A stretch of DNA of 64,000 bases, taken from assembly GCF_014196595.1 (NCBI RefSeq), contig NZ_JACIEA010000001.1, positions 870,845 through 934,844 of the forward strand, given 5' to 3'. Both the position numbers and the translations under genes were made by a program. This document shows positions 26,520 through 36,556 of the stretch, one piece after another. How positions within the stretch are numbered: position 1 is the first letter of the stretch; the number at the start of each line of letters is the position of its first letter. Under the pieces are notes generated by a model. That model was not told the DNA's origin. It made no database searches and saw only the letters and a list, made by a program, of their open reading frames with translations. Source of the DNA: Sphingorhabdus rigui (GTDB lineage Bacteria; Pseudomonadota; Alphaproteobacteria; Sphingomonadales; Sphingomonadaceae).

Positions 26520-28448
26520 ATGGCAGAGGCAGGACTTGCCGCATTGTGGCTGGCCGCCGCAATGGCGCTGCTCCAACTTGTAGGCGGCATGACATTGTTG
26601 CGCGGCGGCGCAGGGCAGCTTGTGCCGCTCATCAAGCCTGCGGCCTATGTCCAAGGTGCCTTATGCGCCTTTGCATTTCTTGCGCTGATGTGGCTGTTTT
26701 ACGTAACCGACCTGTCGGTGTTGCTGGTCGCCAGCAATAGCCACATTGATAAACCCCTGATTTTTAAGCTTGCGGGCACATGGGGCAACCATGAAGGCTC
26801 CATGCTGCTGTGGGTATCGGTTCTGTCGGTGTCCGGCGCTGCGATTGCGCTGCTGGAAAAGCGGATTGAATCCAAAACGCTCAATGCGACGCTGGCGGTG
26901 CAGGCATTCATTGCCCTTGGTTTTTTTGCGTTCCTTTTGTTCGCATCCAACCCGTTTGAGCGCCTCGTCCCTGCGCCTGTTGAAGGGAATGGACTGAATC
27001 CATTGCTTCAGGATGTCGGCCTCGCGTTTCATCCGCCAACTTTATATTTCGGTTATGTCGGGCTTTCCATCGCCTTTTCCTTTGCCGTGGGCGCACTGCT
27101 GACCAATCAGGTCGGACCCGCCTTTGCGCGTGCGATGCGACCTTGGGTGTTGGCGGCTTGGATATTCCTGACCATCGGCATCACCGCCGGCAGCTATTGG
27201 GCCTATTATGAGCTTGGCTGGGGTGGCTGGTGGTTCTGGGACCCCGTTGAAAACGCATCGCTGCTGCCATGGCTTGCGGCGACTGCGCTTCTGCATTCGG
27301 TCAGCGTACTTGCCACGCGTAACGCTTTGCGCGCATGGACGATCATGCTGGCGCTCGTCGCATTTGCGATGTCGATGGCTGGCACCTTTTTGGTGCGGTC
27401 TGGCATTTTGACGAGCGTCCACGCATTTGCTGTCGATCCAGAGCGTGGATCGTTCATTCTTGCCTTGATGTTGCTTTACACGAGCCTTGCATTTGTAATC
27501 TTTGCATTACGCATTGGTTCGGTCAAACAAGGTGAGCCATTTCAGCTCATCAGCCGCGAAGGCGGCATTGTTGCGAACAATATTTTCCTCAGCGTTATCC
27601 TTGCCGTGGTGCTCATCGGCACGCTGTACCCGTTGGCCGCCGAAGCGATGGGCGACAAGATTTCGGTTGGCCCACCCTATTTCAACAAGGCAACGGTGCC
27701 TATCGCTGTTCTGTTGATGCTTGCCCTTTTGATTGGCCCGATGCTGCGCTGGCGTCGTGATGATCTCAAGCGGTTGAAATATTGGCTTATCGGGGCGGCT
27801 GCAATTTTGTTGTGGAGCGGCATCGCTGTGTGGAAATTCGCGCCGGACATTGGGCTTTTCCCATTGCTTGGGATCGCCTTGTCATTGGCACTGGCTGTCG
27901 CCGCTTGGCTGCCCTTACGCGGCCGCAAATTGCTGCGCACGCCATTGCCTATATTCGGTATGGTCATCGCGCATTTCGGCATTGCCATCAGCGTTTTCGG
28001 CATGGCGGCAGAGTCCGGATTTTCATCAGAAACATTGACCGCGCTTGCCCCGGGTGAAAGCGCGCAAGTCGCGGGCTGGCACGTGAAGCTCGACGACGTC
28101 AATCCTGTTGTCGGGGACAATTGGGTCGCAGTTGAAGGCCAGATGCATGCCGTAAAAAATGGCAATGCGTTCGTGCTTCGTCCGCAATCACGTCAGTTTT
28201 TCAAACCCGAAATGCAAACGAGTGAGGCGGCATTGCTGACGCGCTGGAATGGCCAACTTTATGCCGTCATTGCGCAGCCGGACCAAGAGGGCGATGGCCG
28301 CTGGCAAGTGCGCTTGTGGTGGAAACCCTTTGTGTCGTTCATCTGGTATGGCGGACTGCTGATCGCGGTCGGTGGCATCATTGCGCTGCTTGGCCGCATG
28401 TTCCGGCGCACGAAAAAGCCTGCTAAAAACAAGTGGCAGACGGCATGA
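26520..28448 (+). CDS. ccmF: Haem lyase CcmF
   Basis: A 642-residue polytopic membrane protein of the CcmF/NrfE family. The WWD motif reads GWGGWWFWDPVENASLLPWL near residues 235-255, and the NHEGSMLLW segment is near residue 95. It attaches haem to the CXXCH of apocytochromes. ATG 26520 lies 13 bases after ccmE, and the stop overlaps the next gene at ATGA. Confidence 0.96.
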   Translation: MAEAGLAALWLAAAMALLQLVGGMTLLRGGAGQLVPLIKPAAYVQGALCAFAFLALMWLFYVTDLSVLLVASNSHIDKPLIFKLAGTWGNHEGSMLLWVSVLSVSGAAIALLEKRIESKTLNATLAVQAFIALGFFAFLLFASNPFERLVPAPVEGNGLNPLLQDVGLAFHPPTLYFGYVGLSIAFSFAVGALLTNQVGPAFARAMRPWVLAAWIFLTIGITAGSYWAYYELGWGGWWFWDPVENASLLPWLAATALLHSVSVLATRNALRAWTIMLALVAFAMSMAGTFLVRSGILTSVHAFAVDPERGSFILALMLLYTSLAFVIFALRIGSVKQGEPFQLISREGGIVANNIFLSVILAVVLIGTLYPLAAEAMGDKISVGPPYFNKATVPIAVLLMLALLIGPMLRWRRDDLKRLKYWLIGAAAILLWSGIAVWKFAPDIGLFPLLGIALSLALAVAAWLPLRGRKLLRTPLPIFGMVIAHFGIAISVFGMAAESGFSSETLTALAPGESAQVAGWHVKLDDVNPVVGDNWVAVEGQMHAVKNGNAFVLRPQSRQFFKPEMQTSEAALLTRWNGQLYAVIAQPDQEGDGRWQVRLWWKPFVSFIWYGGLLIAVGGIIALLGRMFRRTKKPAKNKWQTA

Positions 28449-28975
28449 ACCGGCCCTGGCTTCTGTGGATCCCGCTTGCGGTGGTCGCTTTTATAGGTGG
28501 TCTGGCGATTTACGGCCTTGCTGTGCCGAAAGACGAACAGGTGCATTCGGCGATGATTGGCCAAAAGCTGCCAGCATTTTCATTACCTGCCGCAGCGGCC
28601 GGAGTCGAAGGCTTGGCCAGCGGCGATATGGTTGATGGGAAGCCTCGTTTGCTCAACATTTTTGCCAGTTGGTGCCTGCCGTGCAAGGCGGAAGCGCCGT
28701 ATCTTGACGCGTTGAAAAAGGCAGGTGTCGAAATTGACGCCATCGCCATTCGCGACAGGCCCGAGGACGTCGCAGCGTTCTTGAGCGAATTTGGCAACCC
28801 GTTTCGGCGGATTGGATCGGACAGCGAAATGGCTGTGCAGCTTAAGCTTGGATCGTCAGGGGTTCCGGAAACTTATGTCATCGGCGGTGATGGCACGATA
28901 TTATATCAGCATATCGGTGATATCCGGGCTGAACATGTCCCGATGCTGATTGAAAAAGTGAACGCCGCGAAATGA
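28445..28975 (+). CDS. ccmG: Thiol:disulfide interchange protein CcmG/DsbE
   Basis: A 176-residue thioredoxin-fold protein with one N-terminal anchor (residues 5-25). The active site is FASWCLPCKAEAP, with Cys77 and Cys80; the cis-proline loop is SSGVPETYVI. It reduces apocytochrome cysteines before haem attachment. The start ATG 28445 overlaps the ccmF stop. Confidence 0.93.
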   Translation: MNRPWLLWIPLAVVAFIGGLAIYGLAVPKDEQVHSAMIGQKLPAFSLPAAAAGVEGLASGDMVDGKPRLLNIFASWCLPCKAEAPYLDALKKAGVEIDAIAIRDRPEDVAAFLSEFGNPFRRIGSDSEMAVQLKLGSSGVPETYVIGGDGTILYQHIGDIRAEHVPMLIEKVNAAK

Positions 28976-29373
28976 GAATGCTCGCACTCATATGCCTGAT
29001 GCTTGCAACACCCGTGTTCGCGCAAGGCAGCGGCCCCACGCCCGCATTGGCGAACCGTCAGCTGCCTGATCCCGCACAGGAAGCGGAGGCCACCAAGTTG
29101 ATGCACAGCTTGCGCTGCATTCAATGTCAGGGCCAATCGATCGCCGATAGTGACGCGCACATGGCGGGTACGATGCGCGCGGAGGTGCGACAACAAATTG
29201 CAGCGGGGCAAAAGCCCGAGGCCATTCGTGGCTGGATGATCGCGCGCTACGGTGAATGGGTCAGCTTCGAACCTGATATGAAGGGGGCAGGGCTGCTGCT
29301 TTGGCTAACGCCCTTATTGGTCCTGATCGCTGGCATATGGCTGGCGCGCGGACTATTCCGGAGGGGCGCATGA
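28972..29373 (+). CDS. ccmH: Cytochrome c-type biogenesis protein CcmH (CycL)
   Basis: A 133-residue protein with a signal peptide ending near VFAQG, the redox motif LRCIQCQGQS (Cys49, Cys52) and one C-terminal membrane helix (LLLWLTPLLVLIAGIWLA). It is the short, single-domain CcmH; the TPR part of E. coli CcmH is encoded by the next gene. Overlaps both neighbours by 4 bases. Confidence 0.94.
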   Translation: MRMLALICLMLATPVFAQGSGPTPALANRQLPDPAQEAEATKLMHSLRCIQCQGQSIADSDAHMAGTMRAEVRQQIAAGQKPEAIRGWMIARYGEWVSFEPDMKGAGLLLWLTPLLVLIAGIWLARGLFRRGA

Positions 29374-30026
29374 ACGGTTGGTTCGCACTTGGTATTTTGG
29401 CCATCATTAGCTTGGCCGTGCTCGTCTGGAATGTCCGATCATCGAAAGGTTTGTGGCAGATTGCCGCAGCTGTCATTCTATTGGGCATGACCGGATACGC
29501 GCTTCAGGGACGGCCCACGACACCATCGTCACCTGCTAAGCCACTGGCGGCAAGCGAAGCCGCCGCGATCGAGCTTGTCGACATACGGGCTGATATGGAC
29601 CAAAGCTTTGGCAGCGCAAAACGCTGGCTTGTTACTGCGGACTCATTTGCCAAGCAGGGCGATTACACGCTTTCGGCATCCTATATTCAAGCTGGTTTGC
29701 GCAAAGACCCCAACAACCCGGATTTGTGGTCCGCATTGGGGTTGCAACTGATGCTCGCAAGCGAAGGCCAAATGTCGCCACCGGCGCAATTGGCATTTGA
29801 TAAGGCGCGGGCAATCCGGCCCAATTATCCTGCGCCATATTATTTTGCGGGGCTAGCGCGGCTCTTTGCCGGTGACCTCGACGGGGCCATTTTGCTTTGG
29901 GAAAAGACCGTGTCACTGGCGACGCCGCAAGCCAAGTGGAAGGCACGGATTGAGTCGCAACTGCAAGCGGCGAAGGCATTGCAGGCGCAGGCCGCTAATG
30001 CCCAAGCAGCTAATCCATCTAAGTAA
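29370..30026 (+). CDS. CcmI/CycH-like TPR protein of cytochrome c maturation
   Basis: A 218-residue protein. Two N-terminal membrane segments (about residues 3-20 and 31-47) are followed by TPR-like helices (YTLSASYIQAGLRKDPNNPD, LAFDKARAIRPNYPAPYYF). Family members present apocytochrome c to CcmF. It is shorter than rhizobial CcmI (over 350 residues). ATG 29370 overlaps the ccmH stop; a longer frame exists but runs into ccmH. Confidence 0.82.
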   Translation: MNGWFALGILAIISLAVLVWNVRSSKGLWQIAAAVILLGMTGYALQGRPTTPSSPAKPLAASEAAAIELVDIRADMDQSFGSAKRWLVTADSFAKQGDYTLSASYIQAGLRKDPNNPDLWSALGLQLMLASEGQMSPPAQLAFDKARAIRPNYPAPYYFAGLARLFAGDLDGAILLWEKTVSLATPQAKWKARIESQLQAAKALQAQAANAQAANPSK

Positions 30027-30154
30027 CTGATATAAATTGTTTTTGCTGCCAATGACGGGCTTTATTGCTTTGTTGTGATGGGTTGGTGGCCATGCTAATG
30101 CGCGCGTCCTGACTGCTTCTAGGGGCAAATTGGGGCAAACGCCGGGGAAACGAA

Positions 30155-32095
30155 ATGGTTGGACCGCAAGCCGCAGACGATTTTGGTCATAGCGAGCAAG
30201 ATCAACATGAAAGTCATGCCCCGAAGGGGTCGCTGCTCGCGCTGTGCGTTGGCACAGTTGGCGTTGTGTTTGGCGACATCGGGACCAGCCCGATTTATGC
30301 TTTCCGCGAAACATTCGCCGGACATCATCCTATCACGCCCGATCCGACGCATATTAATGGCGTTCTGAGCCTCGTATTCTGGTCGATGATGATCGTTGTG
30401 ACATTCAAATATGTCTTCACGATCATGAAGGCCGACAACAAGGGTGAAGGCGGAAGCCTTGCCCTTCTCGCGCTGATTAACCGGCAGACTGCGGGCGCGA
30501 AATGGACCGCGCCCTTCGTGATGCTGGGTGTTTTCGCGACCGCATTATTCTACGGCGATTCCATGATTACGCCGGCGATGTCGATCCTGTCGGCGGCGGA
30601 AGGTCTGAAATATGTCAGCCAAGGCTTTAGCGCTTGGATCCTGCCCATATCGATCGTGATTATCGGTGGACTTTTTGCGTTCCAATCGCGCGGTACGGCA
30701 AAGGTTGGCGCATGGTTTGGACCGATCATGCTGGTCTATTTCGCAACGCTTGCCGGCCTTGGCATTATGCATCTTACAAAGATGCCGCTGATCATTCTCG
30801 ATGTTCTGAACCCGCTAAATGCGCTTTATTTTTTCTACGCCGATGGGTTCCGAGCATTTGTGGCGATGGGCACTGTGGTGCTCGCCGTTACCGGCGCCGA
30901 GGCGCTCTATGCCGATATGGGGCATTTTGGACGGCGCCCAATCAAGTTCAGCTGGCTGTTCTTCGTTCTGCCAGCCTTGATGCTGAACTATATGGGGCAG
31001 GGGGCAATGATCCTGTCTATGACGCCTGAGGAAGCCCAGCTGGCCATTCGGGACCCGTTCTTCCTGATGGTGCCGGACATCATTAGCACGCCTGTCATCA
31101 TATTGACGATCTTGGCCGCGATTATCGCCAGCCAAGCCGTGATTTCGGGTGCTTTCTCGCTGACCCAGCAAGCCATTCAATTGGGCTTCATGCCGCGCTT
31201 GAGTATCTTGCATACCAGCGAAAAAGCCGCGGGCCAGATTTACATTCCGGCAATCAACTGGGGGCTGGCGGTGATGGTCCTCTTGCTGGTGCTGTTCTTC
31301 CAGTCTTCGTCCAACCTTGCCGCTGCTTATGGTATCGCGGTTACGGGTGCGATGTTTATTGATACCTGCCTGATAGCGGTCGTTCTCTTGTCGCTGTGGA
31401 AATGGCCAAAGTGGAAAGCCATTCCGATCTTGGCGTTGTTCTTCATCGTCGACTTTGCCTATTTCGGCGCAAATCTGCTTAAGGTTCCTTCGGGTGGCTG
31501 GGTGCCGCTGCTGATTGGTTTGGTGATCTTCACCTTGCTGACGACCTGGTCACGTGGCCGCGCGCTGATGCGCGAGCGTATGGCCGAAAGCACTATGCCG
31601 ATGGAAATCTTCATCAAATCCGCCGCAAACAGCGCGACGCGGGTTCCGGGCACGGCGATTTTTATGGCGTCGGCCGCGAGCGGGGTTCCTTCGGCTTTGC
31701 TGCATAATATCAAGCACAACCGCATTTTGCATGAACGCGTCATCATTCTCACGGTGCAAATTGAGGATGTCCCCTTTGTCGAAACCGGTGAACGGATTAT
31801 CTGCAAAGACCTGGGTGAAGGTTTCTATCGCGTCAAAATGCGCTTTGGCTTTTTGGAAGAGACCAATGTCCCTGCGACCCTCGATATGGTCGATCTGTGC
31901 GGTCCAAAGTTCGACATGATGCACACCAGCTTCTTCCTGTCGCGGCAGACGCTGATTGCTTCGAAGATTCCCGGCATGGCGATCTGGCGCGAAAAGGTTT
32001 TCGCATGGATGTTGCGCAATGCGGCAAACGCCATGGAGTTCTTTAAGCTGCCCAGCAATCGGGTGGTCGAACTGGGAAGCCAAGTCGAAATTTAA
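30155..32095 (+). CDS. kup: Low-affinity potassium transporter Kup
   Basis: A 646-residue KUP/HAK/KT transporter with about 12 membrane helices in the first 450 residues and a cytoplasmic C-terminal domain. Early motifs are [18 protein letters not shown] and [19 protein letters not shown], both typical of the family. It brings K+ in with protons. It stands alone, with 128 bases upstream in which I see no clear promoter. Confidence 0.96.
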   Translation: MVGPQAADDFGHSEQDQHESHAPKGSLLALCVGTVGVVFGDIGTSPIYAFRETFAGHHPITPDPTHINGVLSLVFWSMMIVVTFKYVFTIMKADNKGEGGSLALLALINRQTAGAKWTAPFVMLGVFATALFYGDSMITPAMSILSAAEGLKYVSQGFSAWILPISIVIIGGLFAFQSRGTAKVGAWFGPIMLVYFATLAGLGIMHLTKMPLIILDVLNPLNALYFFYADGFRAFVAMGTVVLAVTGAEALYADMGHFGRRPIKFSWLFFVLPALMLNYMGQGAMILSMTPEEAQLAIRDPFFLMVPDIISTPVIILTILAAIIASQAVISGAFSLTQQAIQLGFMPRLSILHTSEKAAGQIYIPAINWGLAVMVLLLVLFFQSSSNLAAAYGIAVTGAMFIDTCLIAVVLLSLWKWPKWKAIPILALFFIVDFAYFGANLLKVPSGGWVPLLIGLVIFTLLTTWSRGRALMRERMAESTMPMEIFIKSAANSATRVPGTAIFMASAASGVPSALLHNIKHNRILHERVIILTVQIEDVPFVETGERIICKDLGEGFYRVKMRFGFLEETNVPATLDMVDLCGPKFDMMHTSFFLSRQTLIASKIPGMAIWREKVFAWMLRNAANAMEFFKLPSNRVVELGSQVEI

Positions 32096-32140
32096 TACGC
32101 TACGCCGCGTTGACCGTGTGTTGTCGCAAAATCGCTTGAA

Positions 32141-32173
32141 CCTTTTTGTTTCGACCAATACGAACAAAAAAGG
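32141..32173. repeat. AT-rich inverted repeat before the unknown gene at 32194
   Basis: CCTTTTTGTTTCG (32141-32153) and CGAACAAAAAAGG (32161-32173) pair almost completely around a 7-base loop. It could be an operator or a processing site. It lies 21 bases before the next start codon. Confidence 0.45.
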
Positions 32174-32193
32174 AACTTCGATTGGAAGATCGT

Positions 32194-32925
32194 ATGTCGG
32201 TTATTTCATTACTTTCGGCAGCTAGCTTCGCCGATTTGAGAGAAATGTGGCGATCAGTCGATTTCGACCGGCTTGGCATCACCTTTGATGACGGCAGTAA
32301 CCCGGCGAGCGTGTCGGGCAGTCTGCTGTTTAGCGGTGTTGCATTTAGCTATGCGTTACAGTCGTGCCCTCCGCCAGCGGCAACGCACCACATTTTTTGC
32401 AACGCTGATCTTTCGGATATTCAGTCCGCCGTCCATATCGATTTGGGCCCAGCAGTCGCATCTGGCCGCATTGTTCCGGCAATAGTGAAGGCTCTACTGG
32501 AGCTTGGCGACGTTCTCGGCCGCAACTTGGGTATCAAGGCCGTGTTCTGGTCTCCGGCGGCTGTTGTTTCCGGATATGATTATTACGCGGAGGCTGTGGC
32601 GCAATATGCCCAAGGTGCTGCCTTTCCGGCATTGCTGTGTGTTGGCTTTGACATGTCGACTATCGGTACTGTGCAAACCACAGGGTTGGCGTGGCTATGC
32701 GATCAGGAACTTACCTTCACGCATCCGCCGCTGCCGATGCATGAAGCTATGCGTTATGTGGTGCGCCTTGTGCACGACCTTGCCACGCAAGGGGCATATG
32801 ATCGCGCACTGGAGCTGCCCGGCTTGCACGCAGATGAGGTTGTTGTCGTGACGCCCAGCCCCGATCAGGGCAAAGTAAATGCATGCTTGGTTAACGGTAT
32901 TGAGGCCATAAAATCCGTCCAATAA
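32194..32925 (+). CDS. Protein of unknown function (possibly DUF4261-like)
   Basis: A 243-residue protein with no signal peptide or membrane helix, so probably cytosolic. The stretch AVFWSPAAVVSGYDYYAEAV followed by LLCVGFDMSTIGTVQTTGLA recalls DUF4261 proteins, but I hold that loosely. ATG 32194 follows GGAAGA. It lies 48 bases upstream of a predicted AHH nuclease on the same strand, so the two may be expressed together. No catalytic motif is visible. Confidence 0.7.
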   Translation: MSVISLLSAASFADLREMWRSVDFDRLGITFDDGSNPASVSGSLLFSGVAFSYALQSCPPPAATHHIFCNADLSDIQSAVHIDLGPAVASGRIVPAIVKALLELGDVLGRNLGIKAVFWSPAAVVSGYDYYAEAVAQYAQGAAFPALLCVGFDMSTIGTVQTTGLAWLCDQELTFTHPPLPMHEAMRYVVRLVHDLATQGAYDRALELPGLHADEVVVVTPSPDQGKVNACLVNGIEAIKSVQ

Positions 32926-32973
32926 TATATGAGTCGCGCCATTAGGCCCGCGACTATGGTCGGCGGAGGCAAG

Positions 32974-33447
32974 ATGCGCACTTTTCCCAGAATCGCACGC
33001 GCGGCGGCTCCGTTGCATCACCAATCGCATCATATCATTCCTGTCGGCGTCTTTGCCGGTCGGGCATTTGCCGCGCACTTTGATGCTCTGTCGTTCCACG
33101 GATTTGACGCCCGTCAGTTTGATCGCAATGGCGTGTTTTTGCCAGCGACGGAAGGGGCGGCCATACGCTCGGGCTTGCCACTGCATCGGGGGCCGCACCG
33201 CCGGTATAATGAACTTGTGGCCTACCGCGTCGATGCCATTTTTCGAGACTTCGACCGCGCCCGTTGCCAATCGCGCGCACGACTTGAGGCCGTTCAGCGT
33301 ATCGACTTGCTGACGTTGGCATTACGGGCCGTGTTGCGCCGAACGTCACCACGCATGTCACTAAACCAGCGTGACCCGTTCCACAGCAGCGCATGCTTCC
33401 ACGATCTCGATAGCGCGTGCGATGCAATTTGGTTGGCAACTAAATGA
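32974..33447 (+). CDS. AHH-family HNH-like nuclease domain protein
   Basis: A 157-residue protein. It shows the AHH signature: His19-His20 in QSHHIIPVGVF, Asn52 in RNGVFLPATEG, then LHRGPHRRYNE with His71, His75 and Tyr78. This family of metal-dependent nucleases belongs to the HNH/EndoVII fold and is best known as a toxin tip in polymorphic toxins, though here it is free-standing and has no secretion domain. ATG 32974 has GGAGG 4 bases before it; ATG 32929 would add 15 residues. Target and purpose are unknown. Confidence 0.8.
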   Translation: MRTFPRIARAAAPLHHQSHHIIPVGVFAGRAFAAHFDALSFHGFDARQFDRNGVFLPATEGAAIRSGLPLHRGPHRRYNELVAYRVDAIFRDFDRARCQSRARLEAVQRIDLLTLALRAVLRRTSPRMSLNQRDPFHSSACFHDLDSACDAIWLATK

Positions 33448-33548
33448 ATGCGCATAAATTTTATACTGGACGAATGTTGCTTTGAATGGCTATCGCCGCA
33501 ACATAATGTCTTTGCATAACGCGACCTTGCTTCTTCTACGACTTACAC

Positions 33549-33600
33549 GCCCTTAGGCGTGCGCTTGATGTCGGCATCGTTCGGCAGGCCGCCTAAGGGC
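33549..33600. repeat. Long inverted repeat in the leuA upstream region
   Basis: GCCCTTAGGCG (33549-33559) and CGCCTAAGGGC (33590-33600) are perfectly complementary over 11 bp with a 30-base loop that holds a smaller GATG/CATC hairpin. On the minus strand the region also reads as a 29-codon open frame ending in PNDADIKRTPKGV. The rest of the 217-base gap (33448-33664) holds a possible -10 TATAAT at 33632 for leuA. Confidence 0.5.
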
Positions 33601-33664
33601 TTCATGAAACCCCGCCAAGTCTTACAGCCCATATAATGGGCGCAATAGCGAAGTTGCACAGAAC

Positions 33665-35335
33665 ATGATGTTATCCGATCCATCCCGTAAATACCGCGCA
33701 TTCCCGCAAGTTGACCTGCCTGACCGTCAGTGGCCAAGCCGTACAATTGATTATGCCCCACGCTGGCTTTCAACCGACTTGCGCGATGGCAATCAGGCGC
33801 TGATCGACCCGATGGGCGCCGAGAAAAAGCGCCGCTTTTTTGATCTTCTCCTGAAAGTCGGCGTGAAGGAAATCGAAGTTGGTTTTCCAAGCTCCGGTGC
33901 GACGGATTTCGATTTTATCCGTGGTTTGGTCGATAGCGGAAGCATCCCCGATGATGTGACGATCCAGAGCCTGACGCAGTCGCGGCGTGACCTTATTGAG
34001 AAAACGTTTGAAAGCATGGCGGGCGCACCGCGTGCGATCGTGCATCTGTATAATGCCGTTAGCCCCGCGTGGCGGGACATTGTCTTCAACCTCGACAAAG
34101 CGGGCGTGAAGGCCATCGCGGTTGAGGGCGCCAATATTTTGATGGAGCAAGCAGCACGCTTCCCCGAAACCGACTGGCATTTTGAATATAGCCCCGAAAC
34201 CTTTTCGACCGCAGAGCTCGAATTCAGCCTTGAGGTGAGCGAGGCGGTGATGGAGGTTCTGAAACCGACCGCTGCCAAGCCACTGATCCTGAATTTGCCC
34301 GCCACCATCGAAGCCGCGATGCCCAATGTATATGCGGACCAGATCGAATGGATGTGCAAACATATCAGCGCGCGTGATGCCGTCGTCATCAGCCTGCATC
34401 CCCATAATGACAGGGGCAGCGGCATCGCCGCGGCGGAGCTTGGCTTGTTGGCGGGCGGCGACCGGATCGAAGGTTGCCTGTTCGGCAATGGGGAACGCAC
34501 GGGCAATGTTGACCTCGTTACGCTGGCGCTGAACATGTATACGCAAGGGCTGAACCCAGGCCTTGATTTTAGCAATATCGATGAAGTCATTCAGACCGTG
34601 GAATATTGCAATCAACTGCCGGTCCATCCGCGTCACCCATATGCCGGTGAATTGGTGTTCACGGCCTTTTCCGGATCGCATCAAGACGCCATTAAAAAGG
34701 GTTTTGCCGCGCATGAACGGCAAAATGACGAAATCTGGCGGGTTCCGTATCTGCCGATTGATCCAGCTGATCTGGGTCGCTCATACGAAGCCGTCATCCG
34801 CGTGAATTCGCAGAGCGGCAAGGGCGGTGTCGCCTGGGTTATCGAGCAGGACCACGGCCTCAAACTGCCGAAGCGTATGCAAGCCAATTTTTCCACGACG
34901 GTGCAGGAATTGTCTGACACGACTGGCCGGGAGTTGACCGGTGCCGATATCTGGGAGGCGTTTGAAAAACGCTATCATCTGAAAGGTGAAGGGCGCTTCC
35001 GCCTAATCGACTTCCGCGAAAGCCAAAGCCAGCGTCAACTGGATGAGCGGATCTTCGCAGGCAACATCCGCATCGATGGCGTCGAACAAAGCGTGAGCGG
35101 TCGGGGCAATGGACTTATCTCAAGTCTGGCCAACGCGCTTGAGGAGGCTCTGGGAGGGCCACTGGACATCATTGACTATAGCGAGCACGCAATCGGCCAT
35201 GGCACCGATGCACGCGCTGCTGCCTATGTTGAGTGCCGTGTTGGCGATGGGCCGATTTTGTTCGGTGTCGGGATCAGCAGGGATGTCGCGACGGCATCCG
35301 TCAGGGCGATTTTGAGCGCCGCTAACGGCGCGTAA
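33665..35335 (+). CDS. leuA: 2-isopropylmalate synthase
   Basis: A 556-residue LeuA of the longer type. The TIM-barrel starts with [15 protein letters not shown], and the metal site is in [18 protein letters not shown]. The C-terminal regulatory domain (about residue 440 on, from [12 protein letters not shown]) should bind leucine for feedback control. It condenses acetyl-CoA with 2-oxoisovalerate, the first step of leucine synthesis. leuB/C/D are not in the window. Confidence 0.96.
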   Translation: MMLSDPSRKYRAFPQVDLPDRQWPSRTIDYAPRWLSTDLRDGNQALIDPMGAEKKRRFFDLLLKVGVKEIEVGFPSSGATDFDFIRGLVDSGSIPDDVTIQSLTQSRRDLIEKTFESMAGAPRAIVHLYNAVSPAWRDIVFNLDKAGVKAIAVEGANILMEQAARFPETDWHFEYSPETFSTAELEFSLEVSEAVMEVLKPTAAKPLILNLPATIEAAMPNVYADQIEWMCKHISARDAVVISLHPHNDRGSGIAAAELGLLAGGDRIEGCLFGNGERTGNVDLVTLALNMYTQGLNPGLDFSNIDEVIQTVEYCNQLPVHPRHPYAGELVFTAFSGSHQDAIKKGFAAHERQNDEIWRVPYLPIDPADLGRSYEAVIRVNSQSGKGGVAWVIEQDHGLKLPKRMQANFSTTVQELSDTTGRELTGADIWEAFEKRYHLKGEGRFRLIDFRESQSQRQLDERIFAGNIRIDGVEQSVSGRGNGLISSLANALEEALGGPLDIIDYSEHAIGHGTDARAAAYVECRVGDGPILFGVGISRDVATASVRAILSAANGA

Positions 35336-35476
35336 GGCGATCTAAAGGCGGGCGTGCATGAAAAATCACGCCCACCTAACCTTACGTAATGGCTTGTTCC
35401 GTGCCACCCATTTGACAGCCGCAATGTGCAGGCGCTAACCCATCGTTAAATGCTCAATTAACAAGGGATTCGGCGC

Positions 35477-36448
35477 ATGGCACTTCCGGCAATTTTCGAC
35501 AATCTTCGTCTTCCGGTGATTGGATCGCCGCTTTTTATCGTTTCAGGCCCAGAGCTGGTGATTGCACAATGCAAGGCCGGTGTTGTCGGTTCATTCCCAG
35601 CGCTCAATGCGCGTCCGGCCAGCCAGCTGGACGAATGGTTGCACCAGATCACTGAGGAACTCGCCGCACATAACCGCGACAATCCCACGCGTCCTGCCGC
35701 GCCTTATGCGGTGAACCAGATCGTCCATAAATCAAACAACCGGTTGCAGGAAGATTTGGCGACCTGCGCGAAATGGCAGGTTCCGATCACGATCACGTCG
35801 CTAGGCGCGCAGGAAGAACTAAACCAGGCCGTGCACAGCTGGGGCGGCATTGCGTTTCATGACGTCATCAATGACCGTTTCGCGCATAAGGCAATTGAGA
35901 AGGGCGCTGATGGCCTTATTCCCGTCGCTGCAGGTGCTGGCGGACACGCTGGCGTAACCTCACCATTCGCATTGATGCGCGAAATTCGGGAATGGTTTGA
36001 TGGACCGGTTGCGCTTTCGGGATCGATTGCGCACGGTGCGTCCGTGTTGGCCGCGCAAGCCATGGGTGCAGATTTTGGCTATATCGGCAGCGCGTTCATC
36101 GCGACGAAGGAAGCCAATGCTGTTGACGGCTACAAAGATAACATCGTTGAAGCAAAAGCAGCCGACATTGTTTACTCGGACCTGTTTACCGGCGTCAGCG
36201 GCAATTATCTGCGCCAGTCGATCGAGCGCGCAGGGATGGACCCCAACAATCTGCCAAAGGGCGATATTTCCACGATGAACTTTGGTTCGGGCGGCAATAG
36301 CGAAGCCAAGGCTTGGAAGGATATCTGGGGTTCAGGCCAGGGTATCGGCGCGATCAAGGAAGTGCAAACTGTGGCACAATTTATTGATCAGCTTGAGGCA
36401 GAGTATCGCGCAGCCAAGGTTGCTTTGGATGCGGCTTTCCGGGGGTAA
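35477..36448 (+). CDS. Nitronate monooxygenase (FMN-dependent)
   Basis: A 323-residue TIM-barrel flavoprotein of the nitronate monooxygenase / 2-nitropropane dioxygenase family. It opens with PVIGSPLFIVSGPELV, and the FMN phosphate loop reads VAAGAGGHAGVTSPFALM, with later GADFGYIGSAFIAT. It oxidises alkyl nitronates, probably to detoxify propionate-3-nitronate-like compounds. A terminator follows. The physiological substrate is uncertain. Confidence 0.9.
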   Translation: MALPAIFDNLRLPVIGSPLFIVSGPELVIAQCKAGVVGSFPALNARPASQLDEWLHQITEELAAHNRDNPTRPAAPYAVNQIVHKSNNRLQEDLATCAKWQVPITITSLGAQEELNQAVHSWGGIAFHDVINDRFAHKAIEKGADGLIPVAAGAGGHAGVTSPFALMREIREWFDGPVALSGSIAHGASVLAAQAMGADFGYIGSAFIATKEANAVDGYKDNIVEAKAADIVYSDLFTGVSGNYLRQSIERAGMDPNNLPKGDISTMNFGSGGNSEAKAWKDIWGSGQGIGAIKEVQTVAQFIDQLEAEYRAAKVALDAAFRG

Positions 36449-36490
36449 TTATATCCCAAGCTTGGCGTAGCCAGCAAGATATGCACATGA

Positions 36491-36551
36491 CGCCGCAAAG
36501 GCACAAGGCGCGGAAAATCTCCCCTTTGTGCTTTTGCGGCGTTTTATTTTT
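36491..36551 (+). terminator. Terminator after nitronate monooxygenase gene
   Basis: CGCCGCAAA-G-GCACAA pairs with TTGTGC-T-TTTGCGGCG around a loop, followed by GTTTTATTTTT. It ends just short of the convergent yceI-family gene. Confidence 0.85.
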
Positions 36552-36556
36552 GATCG

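Noticed and set aside
32929-32973. Upstream ATG 32929 for the AHH protein
   Set aside because: It adds 15 residues outside the domain, and the GGAGG site sits before ATG 32974. It remains possible.
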